Assembly: GCA_030248295.1 (NCBI GenBank)
Contig: JASANH010000938.1
Location: 2,108,001-2,172,000, forward strand
From: Mesodorylaimus sp. YZB2_4
Lineage: Eukaryota; Nematoda; Enoplea; Dorylaimida; Dorylaimidae
Length of the DNA: 64,000 nucleotides
Direction of reading: 5' to 3'
The position numbers and the translations under genes are program-made. The notes under the pieces were generated by a model. That model was not told where the DNA came from and did no database searches. It saw only the letters and a list, made by a program, of their open reading frames with translations. Below are positions 1 to 12,262 of the stretch, one piece after another (the first letter of the stretch is position 1; the number at the start of each line of letters is the position of its first letter).

Positions 1-360
1 ATGGCCGAATTCGTATGCGCGTGCGAAAAAGCTTCTTCGGCTGTGACCTCCGCTGCCCATGCTCAATCGGCCAGCCTGCTACGCGCCTTGGCCAACAAGA
101 AAGTTGCATCACTCGGATTCGCTCGTCGTCTTAACTCAACTCCTGAGCACGTCGCTAAAATCGCTGGCCGATTCGGTGTCAAGTTTGAGGATGCCTCAGC
201 CACGACCGCTTTGAAGACTTTCTTCCGGCAAAGCAGGCGCACCGATAAAGCCACGTGTCTCGACGAACTGGAACTGCTATGGGGCGAATTGGCCGCTGAA
301 ATCTACGATGTGGTCTATCCGTCGCCTCCCCTCAAGCTGAAACAGTTTTTCACGAAATAG
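1..360 (+). CDS. 3' end of an unrecognised gene
   Basis: An open frame runs from the first base of the window to a TAG at 358-360 (119 codons). The first codon is ATG, but it sits exactly at the window edge, so it may be an internal Met. The protein is soluble-looking, rich in Ala, Leu, Lys and Arg, with no membrane segment and probably mostly helical. The segment around residues 20-60 (rich in A, L, R and K) and a later acidic stretch with Leu pairs could be helix-helix packing. I do not recognise the family. It is kept because the frame stays open with balanced composition up to the window edge. Confidence 0.4.
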   Translation: MAEFVCACEKASSAVTSAAHAQSASLLRALANKKVASLGFARRLNSTPEHVAKIAGRFGVKFEDASATTALKTFFRQSRRTDKATCLDELELLWGELAAEIYDVVYPSPPLKLKQFFTK

Positions 361-1364
361 CGCGATTGATTGGGATAAAAACTCATCATGTTTTTTGTAT
401 TTGATAGCGGGTCTCGTGGAGCTGCTTCTTGCTCATCGTTAGTACTTATTATAGATTAGGTCACAGGCTTATCATAATATTGAAACTCATGTCGTCAGTA
501 TTTGTTGCTGGTACCCAAAGGGGATTCGCCCCCAAACTTTGCCCCACAAGAATACCTACACCACAAACAAGCGCAAGTTTTGTATCATTATATGCACATA
601 TACGCATAAAGGATAGGCAAGAGCACTATCCTCGCTAAGAGCATTTTTCTGGAGAAAGCCAAGGGCTCTGGCAAGAAGAGTAGGTCTCATTCGTTCCGAT
701 CAGGCTCATTGACCAGAAGTGATTTTTGATCTGCGTGTCGCGACTACGCGAGGGAGAAAAAGGGAGAAAAGTGTAAAGAGCAGACGGGATGACTGTGAAC
801 AGGTGATAAGGGCAGAATGGTTTGTGAATATGCTCAGTGTGATAGTGTGATTGCAGACAAATACATGTAGTACGTGTATCAGTCAAATTGTTGTAGCTTT
901 GTCGACTCAACGACACGGCGAAGTCAGACAACGTGTCGCCACCACATGAATAGCCACGACAAATTCTTGCAGCTACTTTAGCTGTTCTGTTATTACCATT
1001 ATCCTGCAAGAAGGGTAGGTAAACCCAAAGGCCTGAACTTCCTAGCTATCCTAGTGCTCTCATACTGGCGTGGCTCACAGACGTGTCCCTCGCCTGACCA
1101 GTCCTGCACAAGCACTTTCAAAGTCAGCTCCACATTCACACATACTGCTCACACAACATTCTGCTCATTCTGCGACCATTCAGATACAGCCCCAAGTTTA
1201 ATACCCATCCGATGGCCACTTTCCTCTCCCTTTTCGTTCCCATAAGCAGCCCAACTTGGTGGCGTCCATCCGAGTGACAAAGGCCCCCAGACCGTTGGCG
1301 AGTACACTGCTGTGCACTGCTTCAACAGGCAAGCGCCCGCTCGCTTGATGTTTCGTCGTGAGCA
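361..1364. other. Intergenic, nothing recognised
   Basis: No coding, RNA or repeat signal that I can support between the first gene and the TATA box of the next. Short open frames on both strands lack splice context and have low-complexity composition. Confidence 0.4.
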
Positions 1365-1372
1365 TATATAAA
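1365..1372 (+). promoter_or_regulatory. TATA box upstream of the ORF at 1515
   Basis: A perfect TATATAAA lies about 140 bp before the ATG at 1515. That leaves room for a start site near 1395 and a leader of about 120 nt. Seen directly; the promoter role is inferred from position. Confidence 0.5.
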
Positions 1373-1514
1373 GCTGGAGCGCATGAGCATGGTCTCGTCG
1401 AAGCTATCGTTCACCTCAGTTTAGTGGCGCTCCTTGTTTTAGCCGTTTTGCCTTTTTCCTTATCATCGCTTCATTTTCTCCTGCTTTCGAATTTTTGTCG
1501 TAGTTTTCCAAAAA

Positions 1515-1901
1515 ATGCCAAAACGTTCTTTGCCGATCGAAGAGAATGAGTGGTCAGCCTCAAAGAGGCCACGTGGGGAAGTAAATGATTCAGACAATGC
1601 CGTTGACTCTTTTAATTGTTTGATGGAAAGCATGGATATCGAAGATAGGTTACTTTACAAAAGTCAATCGGAATCAAATAAGTCGGGCAGGACCGAATCA
1701 ATAACATCCGGCGCAGGATCAGGAGCATTAAAACGACAAGATACAATAGTAAACAGCGAATACCAAATCGAGCATTTTAAAAGCTATTTGATGAGTAAGG
1801 AAATACAATGGAAAGTAAACTGTAGGACCAGACCCATCACAGCCTTCGAGATGAAGTGTAATTGCAAAACGTCCTTCGACAACGTAAAATGGGACCCATA
1901 A
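1515..1901 (+). CDS. Small hypothetical protein with basic N-terminus
   Basis: A 128-codon single-exon frame with an ATG in an A-rich context (AAAATG), preceded by a good TATA box at 1365. The N-terminus holds two short Lys/Arg-Arg-Pro clusters (residues 1-20) that could act as a nuclear localisation signal. A Ser/Asp/Glu-rich low-complexity middle follows, then a C-terminal part with two nearby Cys (KCNCK-like). No signal peptide, membrane segment or known domain is visible. It may be the first exon of a longer gene, since the stop at 1899-1901 follows a short tail, but no convincing donor was found. Family unknown. Confidence 0.4.
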   Translation: MPKRSLPIEENEWSASKRPRGEVNDSDNAVDSFNCLMESMDIEDRLLYKSQSESNKSGRTESITSGAGSGALKRQDTIVNSEYQIEHFKSYLMSKEIQWKVNCRTRPITAFEMKCNCKTSFDNVKWDP

Positions 1902-3491
1902 ACCACTCAAGAATTTAAAGTAATGAGTATGTACTCAAGTTTTGTTTTGTTCTTCCTGACCAAATGTAGATTTTAGTCTGGCCTCGTGATTTGTAGCATG
2001 GTGTCAGCGTTTGTAGACAGCTGTTGTGTGTTTCGCCGGCTCTAGTTCATACTGTGCGTTGTAGCATGTACATAGCTGACTGAGAAAGGTCATCGTTGTC
2101 GATGAATGGTGAGGAAACTCTGGGTTCTAGTTTTGAAGTGAATGAGTATGCCAAATAAGTGGTGCACGTGTGCAGTAGGCAGGGGAGCTGGTTCTCCTGT
2201 ATTTCCGAATTGGACTGGCAATTGAAAAAGAAAGAGCACCTTGATGCTGAACTTGTGGTGCTAATGACCAGAGGGTGCCGTTGCGTTTCGTGTAAGAGAA
2301 GCCGCTGATCAAAGCATGATTTTTCAGATTACCCGAATGCCTACATAGTACGTGAAAGCTAATATCTTCAAAAGGCTTCAATCAACGTTTTAGCGCGCAT
2401 AACAGACGATATGGCCACGGGTGGATGTCTGTATTGCAATTTGGTTGAACAGCATCAGCATGTCTTTATGCATCATGTATCTTATCGCTTTTCCGACCGA
2501 TTGCCGCTTTTCGCAAGTCATGTTTTATTCAATAAACCGTTTATTCCAACTGTTGCCTTTTTGTTCCTTCGCCTTGTGATCTTTCGAATCAAATCCTATA
2601 ATATCGTGCCTGCGTTTACAGTATAAGACGGCCTATTAGTTGGCCACTCGACGTGCGTGTCGGAAAGCGGAAGCCTATTCAGCCCTGTATGACCACTCGA
2701 AGGCATAGCCGTTAATTGGCGCTTTAGAAAACTCGCGCTGGGGATGCTTTGTTTCGTATTTACCCGTTCTATTCGATCCTCAACCCGTCATTAGGAGAGG
2801 GCCCAGAACTATTAAATTAGGCATCAAATGAACACGACGATCCAGCTCCCCAAGCTCCTTTCGAGAAAAGGCGAGCTTGGGGAGCTGGATCGTCGTGGAA
2901 GCTTGCCGTTTTGTGCCCACCCAGTCTACTTTCTTGTAATTATCTGCAGCCTTAATAACACTAATGAAGTGTTTAAAGGCGCCGTAATTGACTCCGAAAT
3001 TGAGTTGCCATCGTCCGCTTAAACGAGAACAAATCGAACAAACCAAATTGATCGTCCTCGGCCACGGCTAGGGAGCGCGCGAGCGCTAATTAGGCGCCTT
3101 TCCGTGCGCCTGTTAACCCCATTTCGAATACTGTAGCTACAAATACCTTTATCCTTCTCTGAGTCCTCCTCAACTGAAAGACTAACAGAAATATGTGCCT
3201 GGCCATCGTAACTGTTGCCTGCACGCTGTGAAAAAACACTACGCGAAGTGCCTTCTTTTCCAGCCATATTTTCACACTTTCCCAACAAAAGGTGCAATGC
3301 AGCACTACATACAGTAATACGGTACGTACAGGACACAGTCCTTGGCACACCTACTTTTAACTGCACATTCTCGGACGGATATGAAGAATAATGCAAAGGA
3401 GCACAGCACATGAAAGCACACTTAAACTTGGACAGAAAGTGACTCTGAAGGACAGAATGAACAAGTAATTTCGCATTCGTCATTTAGTCAA
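1902..3491. other. Intergenic, with one strong inverted repeat
   Basis: No gene recognised. An AATAAA at about 2530 on the + strand could be the polyadenylation signal of the gene ending at 1901. The notable structure is the inverted repeat at 2833-2897, listed separately. The part next to 3492 should hold the 3' UTR of the homeobox gene, which reads leftward. Confidence 0.35.
2833..2897. repeat. Perfect 25-bp inverted repeat (hairpin)
   Basis: Arms at 2833-2857 and 2873-2897 are exact reverse complements, separated by 15 bp that are themselves partly self-complementary (TTTCGAGAAA). Base pairing stops sharply on both sides. It could be the core of a tiny palindromic element or the stem of a hairpin RNA. 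Nothing in it codes for protein. Confidence 0.85.
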
Positions 3492-5558
3492 CTAGTCATC
3501 ACTTTCCTCTTCATCGCTGCTGCCCAATATCATGGACGATGCTGAGTGACTAGCGCTCGCCAAACCCCCACCAGCTTCCTTCTGCTTCTTCAAGACTTTC
3601 TTGTGCTTCATACGACGATTCTGGAACCATGTTTTGACCTGAAAGAAGAAGAGTGAATTATTCGATCATTCGGAGCGCTTAAGGGCGTCACTCACCTGCG
3701 TCTCAGATAAGTTCAAAGCAGCGGCCAATTCTATACGTTCTGGTGTGGATAAATAACGTTGGCATTCGAACCGTTTCTCCAACCCTTGTAGCTGTTGATC
3801 CGAGAAAACTGTTCTGGCCTTGCGCCTTCGATACGATTTGCTGTTTGGTCCGCTGTTCAACGAGTGGCCATCGACCACTCCGCATGGTTGGTGCCAAAAT
3901 CCAGCGAATCCTGAAACAATCGGTTTATACGTGGTGCGTTGCACTGCCACGAGCTCTAATCTCCCAAATGGCATTGGGTAAACATGTCCAAATATGGTAA
4001 TACCCAATCGCATAAAGTGATCGGCTCGACCCCACTCGTACGAAGCTCCCTGCCGAGTGCGAGTGACCCATTACAAAGTGGGATTAGGCCCATTCCAGAC
4101 AACACCTGACAAAATAGGGCGGTGAAAGAGCAAAGCGAGTTCGAGTGCCTGCGCGTGATTGGACGCCAACGACGACGATTATAACCCGACTACGACACTT
4201 ATACGCACCCTGTCCTACACCCGCCCATCCCTCCACCGTACGCATTATAATGCGCTAAAGTGCATACGCCTTCTGGCTAGACCAATTTCCGAAAATTTCT
4301 AAGCGGATTTGGTTGATCCTCGCCGATTGTACGAGGGCTCTAGGTCGATTATTGGAAATGGCCCGTGCTGGCACTCCGAACACGACACCCAATGTAGACA
4401 AATTAAACGCGTCAACGAACGGAAATGGCATATAGGACTAGCCGTCGTAATCCATTTCATATTTGTCATTTAGACAACTAGTTTCCCAGATTCTGACAGG
4501 AAATGTAGCCAAATGCGCATATTTCCTGCCTAGACGCAAAAGCAGTCTAATGTGTTTGACGTGGACGCGCTAATTCAATAATTGCATTCCTTACTTGAAA
4601 AAGGCCTAAAGGAAGTGAACTTGCCCAATAGATAGTCGGAACATGGATGACGAGTCAGAGCGGATTAGGATCGTTTGGGCCAAGGAATGTAAGCCTAATG
4701 CGTAAGAGCTTGGACAAATGGTTCTTACTAATTAAATAGGGGCTAATGGGACGGAGTGCCCAAATCGGCCACCATTACACATGGGTCCCGAGGCTAAAAG
4801 TTCCCCACCCTTTAGCTTCTTCTCTCAGACTCAAAGACGGGCCAGTGCCACGTTTGCGCAGATTACGATGACATCTCGAAATGACCAATTCAGCTGTGGG
4901 CAAGACAGGGCTTCAACCTCTTGCTCCCACAATGTGGGAAAAGGCGGCCGAGATTAGAACTTTAGGGGTGGGTACAGTCAGTCGAAGGATAGTGTGAGCA
5001 GACAATGTTAGAGGGCAGATATGCGCAGCATCAAAGAAGTCTGAACCACTCACCTCTTTGGGCCAAAACCAAACTTTGCTCCAATGAGAAGCATCCGTAG
5101 GGTAGCCATGGATTCGGCAGCGGGGCTGACGCTGCCCACATCACTTCCGGATGCCGATCAGTGACCGCAGCCATGGTCGAAGATTGAGGAAATCGAGGGG
5201 TCGTGCTTGGACGAGAGATGATGCCAGTGTTGGACAGAATGGAAGAACAGTGAGTGTTTGGCGAGATGAATGCGCTCGGGTCTTGACGCGCCGATCCCAA
5301 TGAAGCTGGCGAAATCTCTGGCGTAGACCGTGTGGTCGAAGTGGGTGAATTGGACTGGGAACGAACTTGGGCGGAGTTTGGGTGCAGAGTGGGAGCGGGC
5401 AATAAAAGGTTTTCGATAGAAAATCGGTTTCTGGAAGACGACGAAGTACCGGAATGCATGGCTGGAGCTGACACTTCTTCGGGAGATGATCTGTCTAGGC
5501 CAAGATCAGTCTTCGTTTCATTAGAATCATTTGAAATGGGGTCAACTACGATTGGCAT
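3492..5558 (-). CDS. bsx: Brain-specific homeobox (Bsx/bsh) transcription factor
   Basis: Three exons: 5558-5054, 3910-3696 and 3638-3492, giving 288 aa. The homeodomain spans about residues 196-255, starts RRRKARTVF and has helix 3 KTWFQNRRMKHKK with Gln at position 50. The run QRYLSTPERIELA is the pattern of the Bsx/bsh family, nuclear DNA-binding proteins of neural and hypothalamic-type cells. Near the N-terminus FSIENLL (from residue 46) fits an eh1 Groucho-binding motif, which predicts repression. The C-terminus ends in an acidic EEESDD tail. Donors GTGAGT and acceptors TTTCAG close every junction in frame. Intron 1 is long for this window (1,143 bp), intron 2 is 57 bp. The intron inside helix 3 falls just before the Val of VKTWFQ. 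Confidence 0.93.
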
Positions 5559-8492
5559 CTTGGCCTACGGAATCGGTTGCAGCTGCTCGGCTCGATCTGC
5601 CTCTCGGTGAATGCCCTATACGGTAGGGCCCCACATGGGCCCGAGTGCGAGGCGGAGTCGACTAAGAACGGCGGCTCGGAATTGGCTCGTGCTCGCAGCT
5701 GGGCGGTTCCGCTTACTGCCTATTTTCGATGCGAGTGGTCGCGCACAATGTGTCGCCTGTTCCATTTACTCGTAGACGGGATGATTTATCTCGTGTAGCT
5801 AATTTCGGAATGCAATTTGATGGCAGTGGTCAATGCAGCCATCAGAACAACAAAGCACTTGTTCCTGCTCGATGCTGGCGCCTTGGAGCCCTTTTTAGCT
5901 GCATCTACCGACAGCTAATAAAACTATAAATGTTAAGACAAACAAGACTGTTGCTTCTTGCGCTTGAAACCCGTAGATCACACTTCTTCGATTAGTCCAT
6001 ATCTGAAAAACGGAAGTGCAAACCTGTTTACTTCGCTGTGCCATCCTCTTGCGTACGACTCCTCCCAGCACTATCCTATTGACCTGACCACCCTTGAACA
6101 AGGCAGCTTTCTCTTGGATGCCAATTTTCCTAATACGGGGATCCGTCGCCACTGTGTCGGATGCATGCTGCGCTCGAGGCGGAGCAATCAATTAACTCCA
6201 TTCATTATATTACGCCAGCCACGCCTCGACGATGTGAGAAGACGAGGGGAAGGGTGACCACAGGAACAGGGATAACACGCCCAACAAATGGAGGATACCC
6301 GCAGAGTCCACAATTGGCCACCAATTTGGGAACAAACGTTCGCGTGGACGAGAGCAAATTAAGCGCACAATGAAAACAGCATTGTTATCGCATTTCTCCG
6401 GCACTTTGGTCAAAAAGGCACAGAAGCACAATAAAATAAGGGTGGTCGAAGTCAAAGTCAGGATTCGCGAACTGCAGCTGTCTGTGATAGGATTGCCGCA
6501 CCTGCTCTGCTGGAATGGGTGCCAGGAGAAGCCAGACGATTCAGTATCATGCCACATCGTACGCTCTCATTTGATCGCGAGAGAAAAAGGTACGAAATCC
6601 ACGGAATGAGCTCATCCAAAGAGGCTAGTTTCAGTATTTGCCAGGATGCATTTACGGTTTAGGTGGTGGCCTCTCATGGCCGGTGCGCATCACCTGCGAG
6701 TGTTCGACTTCAAGGGTTGTTACCGGTATTGCGACTAAACAACTCCTCGGCTCGACTGCCATTCAGACATTGACCGCCATGGCCGATGATTCCATACTTC
6801 GATCTGACGATGATTGGTCGCCCGATTACACCTTGCTGATTGCCATTCTTGTTTCCAAGCCTAGCTTGGTTGTTGCTACGACCTCCTGCCGAATCGCCAG
6901 AGAAGGACACATCATTTTTCGATACGTTATGAATGATATCTGAGTGATTAAAGGGAGCATTCGTTGGTTTGCTTTTGCAGTGGTAACTGCTGCAACAGTC
7001 TCATCTAAAGCCTTCACTAGGTTCAGATACGCAACTTTCCAGAGTTTTTAAAATTGCTAGAATTTTTATCAGCAACTTTTTGACCATCGATAAATCATTC
7101 CCATAGCCTGTGCCTTCACGCCAGCATCACTGTGCGATCGCTTGCCTAAAGGTTTTTTATCAAGCAACTAATCAGATTTTGACTCTGATCCTTTTTGGAT
7201 CAGATTAGCATGTAAGTTTCGAATAACTCGCAATGCCCTCCCGAAACATCTCCACAGCTCAACTAATCGCACCTTATCACTGATACTACCAAATCAGTCA
7301 AGCCATTTAGGTCAAACCTCAAACTCTAACCTTTCAGTTATATCCTGCTCAGGTTTGCCAGACTGTGGATTATTTCCCCCCCCCCCCCAGCGGAAGAAAG
7401 GCAAGTTCTGATTTCTGAATTAATAATCTGTTGCCATGGCTGCAGATTTGGCACTTGCTTAGCTGATCAGTGCTTGCGAAAGCCTGATCTGTATCGCACC
7501 AGTTCCTGGCAGGGCGCTTGATTTTCTGGTTTAGCAAAGCTATGCAACCTTATCAGTACTTGATCGATATTGATGATACCTGATAAGACCTGTCTAACAA
7601 CCACACTGGTTACTGACCACTGCTATTGGGTGAGACATGTTATCGTGATAACCCAGATTTGGATATTCGCTGTTCCTCGATCAAAACTGGAGCGGGATGT
7701 TTTTAGAGGATGGCCATCAGGGGATGCTGTCAACTACATCACACAAGCTGGTGCTTACCCACGACATTTCGTTGATATGGTAGCGGTGATAGGAGTTACG
7801 TAACGGAACACGGACCACGTTCGTGGAGGTAAAATTGACCAGAACGAAACGTTGATAATTTATTGAACAGCGGCGCAGAGTGAACTCAGCAGAGTCTCAT
7901 TGCAGAACATGTACACCCCATACATCCTCCGTAATACACAGGGTCTAGCCTGAAAAAAGTCCCTAAGACATGTGCAAAACATCGCCAATAAAATTGTGTC
8001 AGTCCAAAATACCTGGTAGCTAGTTACAGTGTCCAGCAGATCGCGGCCTTTTGAAGACATGCAAACGAGGGAATATGCAGGCCCTAGGAAAGGTGGGATT
8101 CCATGCAAAAAACAAGGTGCAAAATAGTCTTTGGGCCAACTATCCTGGATCGAAAAATTTTTTGCTGTTATGCGGTCATGAGGATCAAATGACGGCTTAT
8201 GGAGAATTGTATTTTTCTTCTTCTGCTGCTGCGAGCAGAAAAGACACAGTTAATACATTTTGCGTATAATAAACCCCCTTCCCTCTAGAGTCCTGCTTTT
8301 GGTGCGATAAAGCGTGAATGTGAACATGACGGTGAATTGGCATGATAGCACAAAGCAATAAAGAAACCTGTAAGACCAATCCCGCATGCATGTTTCATTT
8401 ATTCGGCTGACAAAAAGCGACATACAAGTGAGAAAAGGGCTTTTTAGAAAGCCCACTGAATCGATGTGTAGCCTAAACAAGGCAGCACATTA
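5559..8492. other. Intergenic, nothing recognised
   Basis: About 2.9 kb without a gene I can support. The 5' end should contain the promoter of the homeobox gene. Frames of 60-115 codons occur on both strands without splice context or recognisable motifs. A 13-base C homopolymer lies at about 7376-7388. Confidence 0.35.
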
Positions 8493-10728
8493 TCAAAATG
8501 CCCTGTGACCTCTTTGGGTATTTTTCTGTCTTTGCGCCTCAATGACCATCTGTCTGTACTGTTTGGCATTCGGCACACCTACAGGTGCTGAAGACTGGGG
8601 CACGTTACTTGCAGGATTGGCTTGGAGTTTAGCTGAAGGATGCTTCGGGGATCTTTCTGATAGAACTTCTCCATGGCGAACCACATTCTTTTTGACGCTG
8701 GCTAAAAACCAGGAAGCCTGAAGTAGCAGTCAAGGAGAGGATTCGGAAAAGATTTTAACCTAGTCTAGATGCGCAAGAATCCAAACCGTAATAATCCACT
8801 TTGGCGTCTTTCTCATCGATAAAGTTTATTGGATCCGTTTGTCGACTCGCTTGGCTCAGTATGCAATTATCTGTCGAGAACTAAAATAAAGAAAAGTTCC
8901 GGTCTGCACCTTGGTTCAGTATGTCTATAAGGTGCAGGAGAGGCTTAATGTTGCAAGTGGAACCGCGGTGTTTCTTGCCCTCCGTACCATCTGACATCTG
9001 ACCACGTGCAAAATCCTATTCTCACACCGACTTACTCCACCAAAAAATGACACGGCCAAACATGGCTGCTTCGCCAAACATTTATTGATGCACTCATTTG
9101 CAGAGCTGGCACTCTCTGTTGTAGGCGAAGTGAACTGCACTTTGCCTGGGGCTCGTTCAATTGTACCTCGGCAACTCCCTACAAAAGGTAGTGGGATGTC
9201 TCAAGCGAACGCGGCAATTAAGACGTGCCACTTCTGCAGAAATACCTGGAACGCAGAAGCTATCATAGTGCTCGATATTGGTCTCTGGTTGAAGGGCATC
9301 CTTGTTTACCGAGTTGTAAAAGTTGCACGTTTTAGTATTAGAAACGTAGTCGAATGATAGGCACTAAAGTAGCGCGTGAAAATAGTACTATAGTGATTTC
9401 ATGGAAGTATAGCGTGGACATTCTTACATCTGCTCGTTTGTCACATTCGGCCTGACAATCAGCTGCAGATGCCGCATTTTGCATGAGGCTGGTGGGTATG
9501 TTGATTCGGGCATCAGCGAAGCCTTCAGTGCGACTGTAAACAGCAGTTTGCCCACCTGGGCACGATTTCTTACCTGGAAAGACAGCTTGCCTAGGCTGAC
9601 TGATTTGGCTTGTGAGAATCTACAGCTGCTTCCTACTTTCCGATGGCCCACCTCCGCCGCCAGTTGTGGAAGTTGTTGTGGACGTTTCAATAAAACTGGT
9701 CGTTGTCGTGGTCAAAACTGCATCTGTCACAAAGCTTGTGGTCGTCGTTGTCGTAAGCCGGGTGGGGTTGATAACAGTAATTTGCGGCTTTGACGTTGAA
9801 AAACCTCAGAAAAGAATTCAGGCTGCACAAAAAAGTCTGATTGTCATATTGCCATATTTCAATTGCGACTGCTCTACAGCATCACACGCAGTCATACGAA
9901 TTCAGTATACTTTACGGTAAAAACACTTGGCACCCTTCTCGCTCCCGGGCTCTAGCCCCCACAAAACCAGGAAGATCAAGCATTTTATTTTCTAACATTC
10001 GGCACACATGCGTGCGCCACCGAGTAGTACAGTCGTCGTATGTATTTGACCTCACATACAGTACATATATATATGGTAGAAAAAACTCTGGAGTTGTGTA
10101 AAATTAGAAAACTCGTGTTTCTGCAAAAACATTAGTCATTAATCATCGTCAGTCACCTTTGTATTTCCGTCAACTCACACTCTACAACCCATTCGAGTTC
10201 TTTTTCTACGTATGTTATCCATCAAAGACTGGAAAGGCCTGTACCAAGTGCGACAAAAGGTCTCAAGACGATCATACCTAAACACGCTGAGTTGATGGAA
10301 TAGTAGCTGCAGCCATTGACCGGGATACATCTGCCGGGCCCGCTGTACGACTGATCAGCAGCGAATAAGAACAGTTCGCATCTTTTATCGTAGGCGCAAT
10401 AGTTAACAGAAACGCAAGCCACAGTCATATCGCTCTTAACTGATGCGCATCGAATAACGCAATCTTCTTCCGATTGAGTATAGGCAATCTCGAATGGTCT
10501 GACATTGACAAATTGTACATTGCGTGCAATCCTCGAGCATTGACACACTTTTTGGTAAAAGGATGAAGTAGCCTTCAGCCCAGAAGACCAGAGGTCAGAT
10601 CCACCAGCAAATGGTTTGATAGAATCCCGCTCACGATGGAAAAATCGTTCCGAAACAGAGATGTGTACATCACGTTGCGTGTGTACACAAACAAAAGACA
10701 AAAATAATGATAAATATAAGAACCGCAT
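8493..10728 (-). CDS. Secreted PAN/apple-domain protein with Thr-rich linker
   Basis: Exon 1 (10728-10278) starts with a signal peptide (FLYLSLFLSFVCV) and carries a first Cys-rich PAN-like module. A Thr-rich, mucin-like exon starts near 9804. Exons 9533-9428 and 9363-9246 form a second module with DCQAECDKRADC then SFDYVSNTKTCNFYNS. Exons 9178-9036 and 8997-8910 form a third with NECINKCLAKQPC. A last exon, 8701-8493, is Ser/Pro/Lys-rich. PAN domains bind protein or carbohydrate ligands outside the cell; the linker should be O-glycosylated. The module exons join in frame with good GT-AG sites. The junction between the Thr-rich exon and 9533 is unresolved, since the options I tried shift frame or hit a stop, so a small exon is missing or the model is wrong there. 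Confidence 0.7.
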
Positions 10729-11507
10729 TCCCTACTGAAGTTTTGATTCCCAAGATGTTACCAGAAGTTTCGATGCCGTGTTCTCGTGTCCATGTTTTGA
10801 AGTCGCTCACTCTCAGCAAATGAAAACTGTCAAACGAAGATCTTTCGAATTCGGATCGCCCGGCGTTTGGTGTCCAGTTTGAATATAATAGGAGATGAGT
10901 GCATAAATGTTTTCAATGGACAGACTTGTATGCCAAAACCAGATTCAAATAAGAAGTAGGTTCGTTGCTGAGAGTTTTTGCTTTCATGCACCGCTTAACC
11001 AATTGAGATAAATCTGCTCATTGAATGCTTTTTGAAAAAGAATTATTTTCGACATGCCCCATGAAAGAAGAACTAGGGGTGCTGACACAGTTGTTACAGC
11101 TCTCTGGTCATCCTACGGAGCTGCTTCAGATTGTCCGCTTTGCTCCAGCGGTCCTAGTGCTGCAAGGCTAGATAACCAAATATTGCAGACAAAACCGGTA
11201 AAGCAGGTCTTCTAGTCGTAGATTCTTTAAAAAACTGGCCCCTTTGAAGCAAAGAAATATAGCTCAATACCAAATTATCATGTCGGTACGCCCGCACCGG
11301 CCTGTTTTCAGCGCCGTACCTCTACCATAACACCCGTGGTATTGCGGTACGGCCGCTGTGGTGATGCGATCGACCCTGTGACTTCAGATCCTGTATCCAT
11401 CTCTAGCCGGTGGCTAGAGATGCGAAATTTAAAGACATCCGAGGACAGGGTGGTGCGAAAGTTTTTTCGGAAACATGAGCAAGCTTTTTTGCGCGAAATC
11501 AAGCTAA
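10729..11507. other. Intergenic, nothing recognised
   Basis: No supportable gene or repeat. It should contain the promoter of the PAN-domain gene at its left side. Confidence 0.3.
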
Positions 11508-12262
11508 TCATTCGCGAAATCGCGAAACCTGAATCATCACGTATGAATCGGAACAGCACGCACAAAACATCATCTCACCACCCCTTGTCTGTGATTTTGT
11601 TGAACCACCCAACTCTTTACGGATCAGCGACAGCACCTTGGGCAGATTCTCTGGCGGGTTTGCAAGATGCCCAGACGACTTGGCCCATGACACGATCGAG
11701 TAAACCAGAGCCATCACTTGCGTCGGGTCCCGAAGCACACCTGAAAATGACAAAAGTTCCGTCAAAGTTCCGTCAAATCCGAAACGGTCAATAAAGCTGG
11801 CCAGCTGTATCGTTGATTTTGTAGCGAGATGATGATATCTTTGACTGAAAGCTGCCAGCCGCGTTGGATGGCTTCCGTGGAGACGGTCAAGGCCGTGAAC
11901 TGCCCAGAGCGTGACGTGCCACGGCTGCAGGTGGCGATCATGGGAGGAGGTTGGCCGACGTGACCATTGGCTTGCATCATTTCCGATTCGGCTTCCCGCA
12001 CGGAGTCAATGAGTCGCAGCATGAGCATGAGTCGCATGGGTCCAGCGGGTAATCCTTTCGGTTGCCATCCTTCGGCCTGCAGGTTCACGTGGGTCAGAAA
12101 CCCTTCGGGGCGTTGATCCTGTTTCCACTTGAGCCTCGTGGTGGTTATGCCGCTGCTCGCTGACACCACTGCGCTTCACTTCCACCATGCCGCTGCGACA
12201 CCGTACCGTCCTTGATCGTCGTCGTTTCGTCCATTTGGTCTTTGGCCAAGCAACAAACCTCA
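11508..12262 (-). CDS. Divergent protein tyrosine phosphatase-like gene (incomplete model)
   Basis: The exon around 12140-11800 encodes a segment resembling the PTP core: LQAEGWQPKGLP matches the position of the WPD loop, and PPMIATCSRGTSRSG has the Cys-x5-Arg signature of the phosphate loop. QFTALTVSTEAI and a helix ending LQNQR follow. The next exon (about 11740-11520, after a TTTTCAG acceptor) gives RDPTQVMALVYSIVSW, like the final helix of PTP domains. The usual HCSAGVGRTG is changed, the WPD aspartate is not visible, and the junctions upstream and between these exons do not close cleanly. It could be a catalytically dead PTP, a receptor-type D2 domain or a decaying gene. Confidence is in the fold family, not in activity. 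Confidence 0.5.

Noticed and set aside
9612..9920. Plus-strand frame rich in Val-Val runs
   Set aside because: It is the complement of the Thr-rich ACA/ACG exon of the PAN-domain gene on the minus strand.
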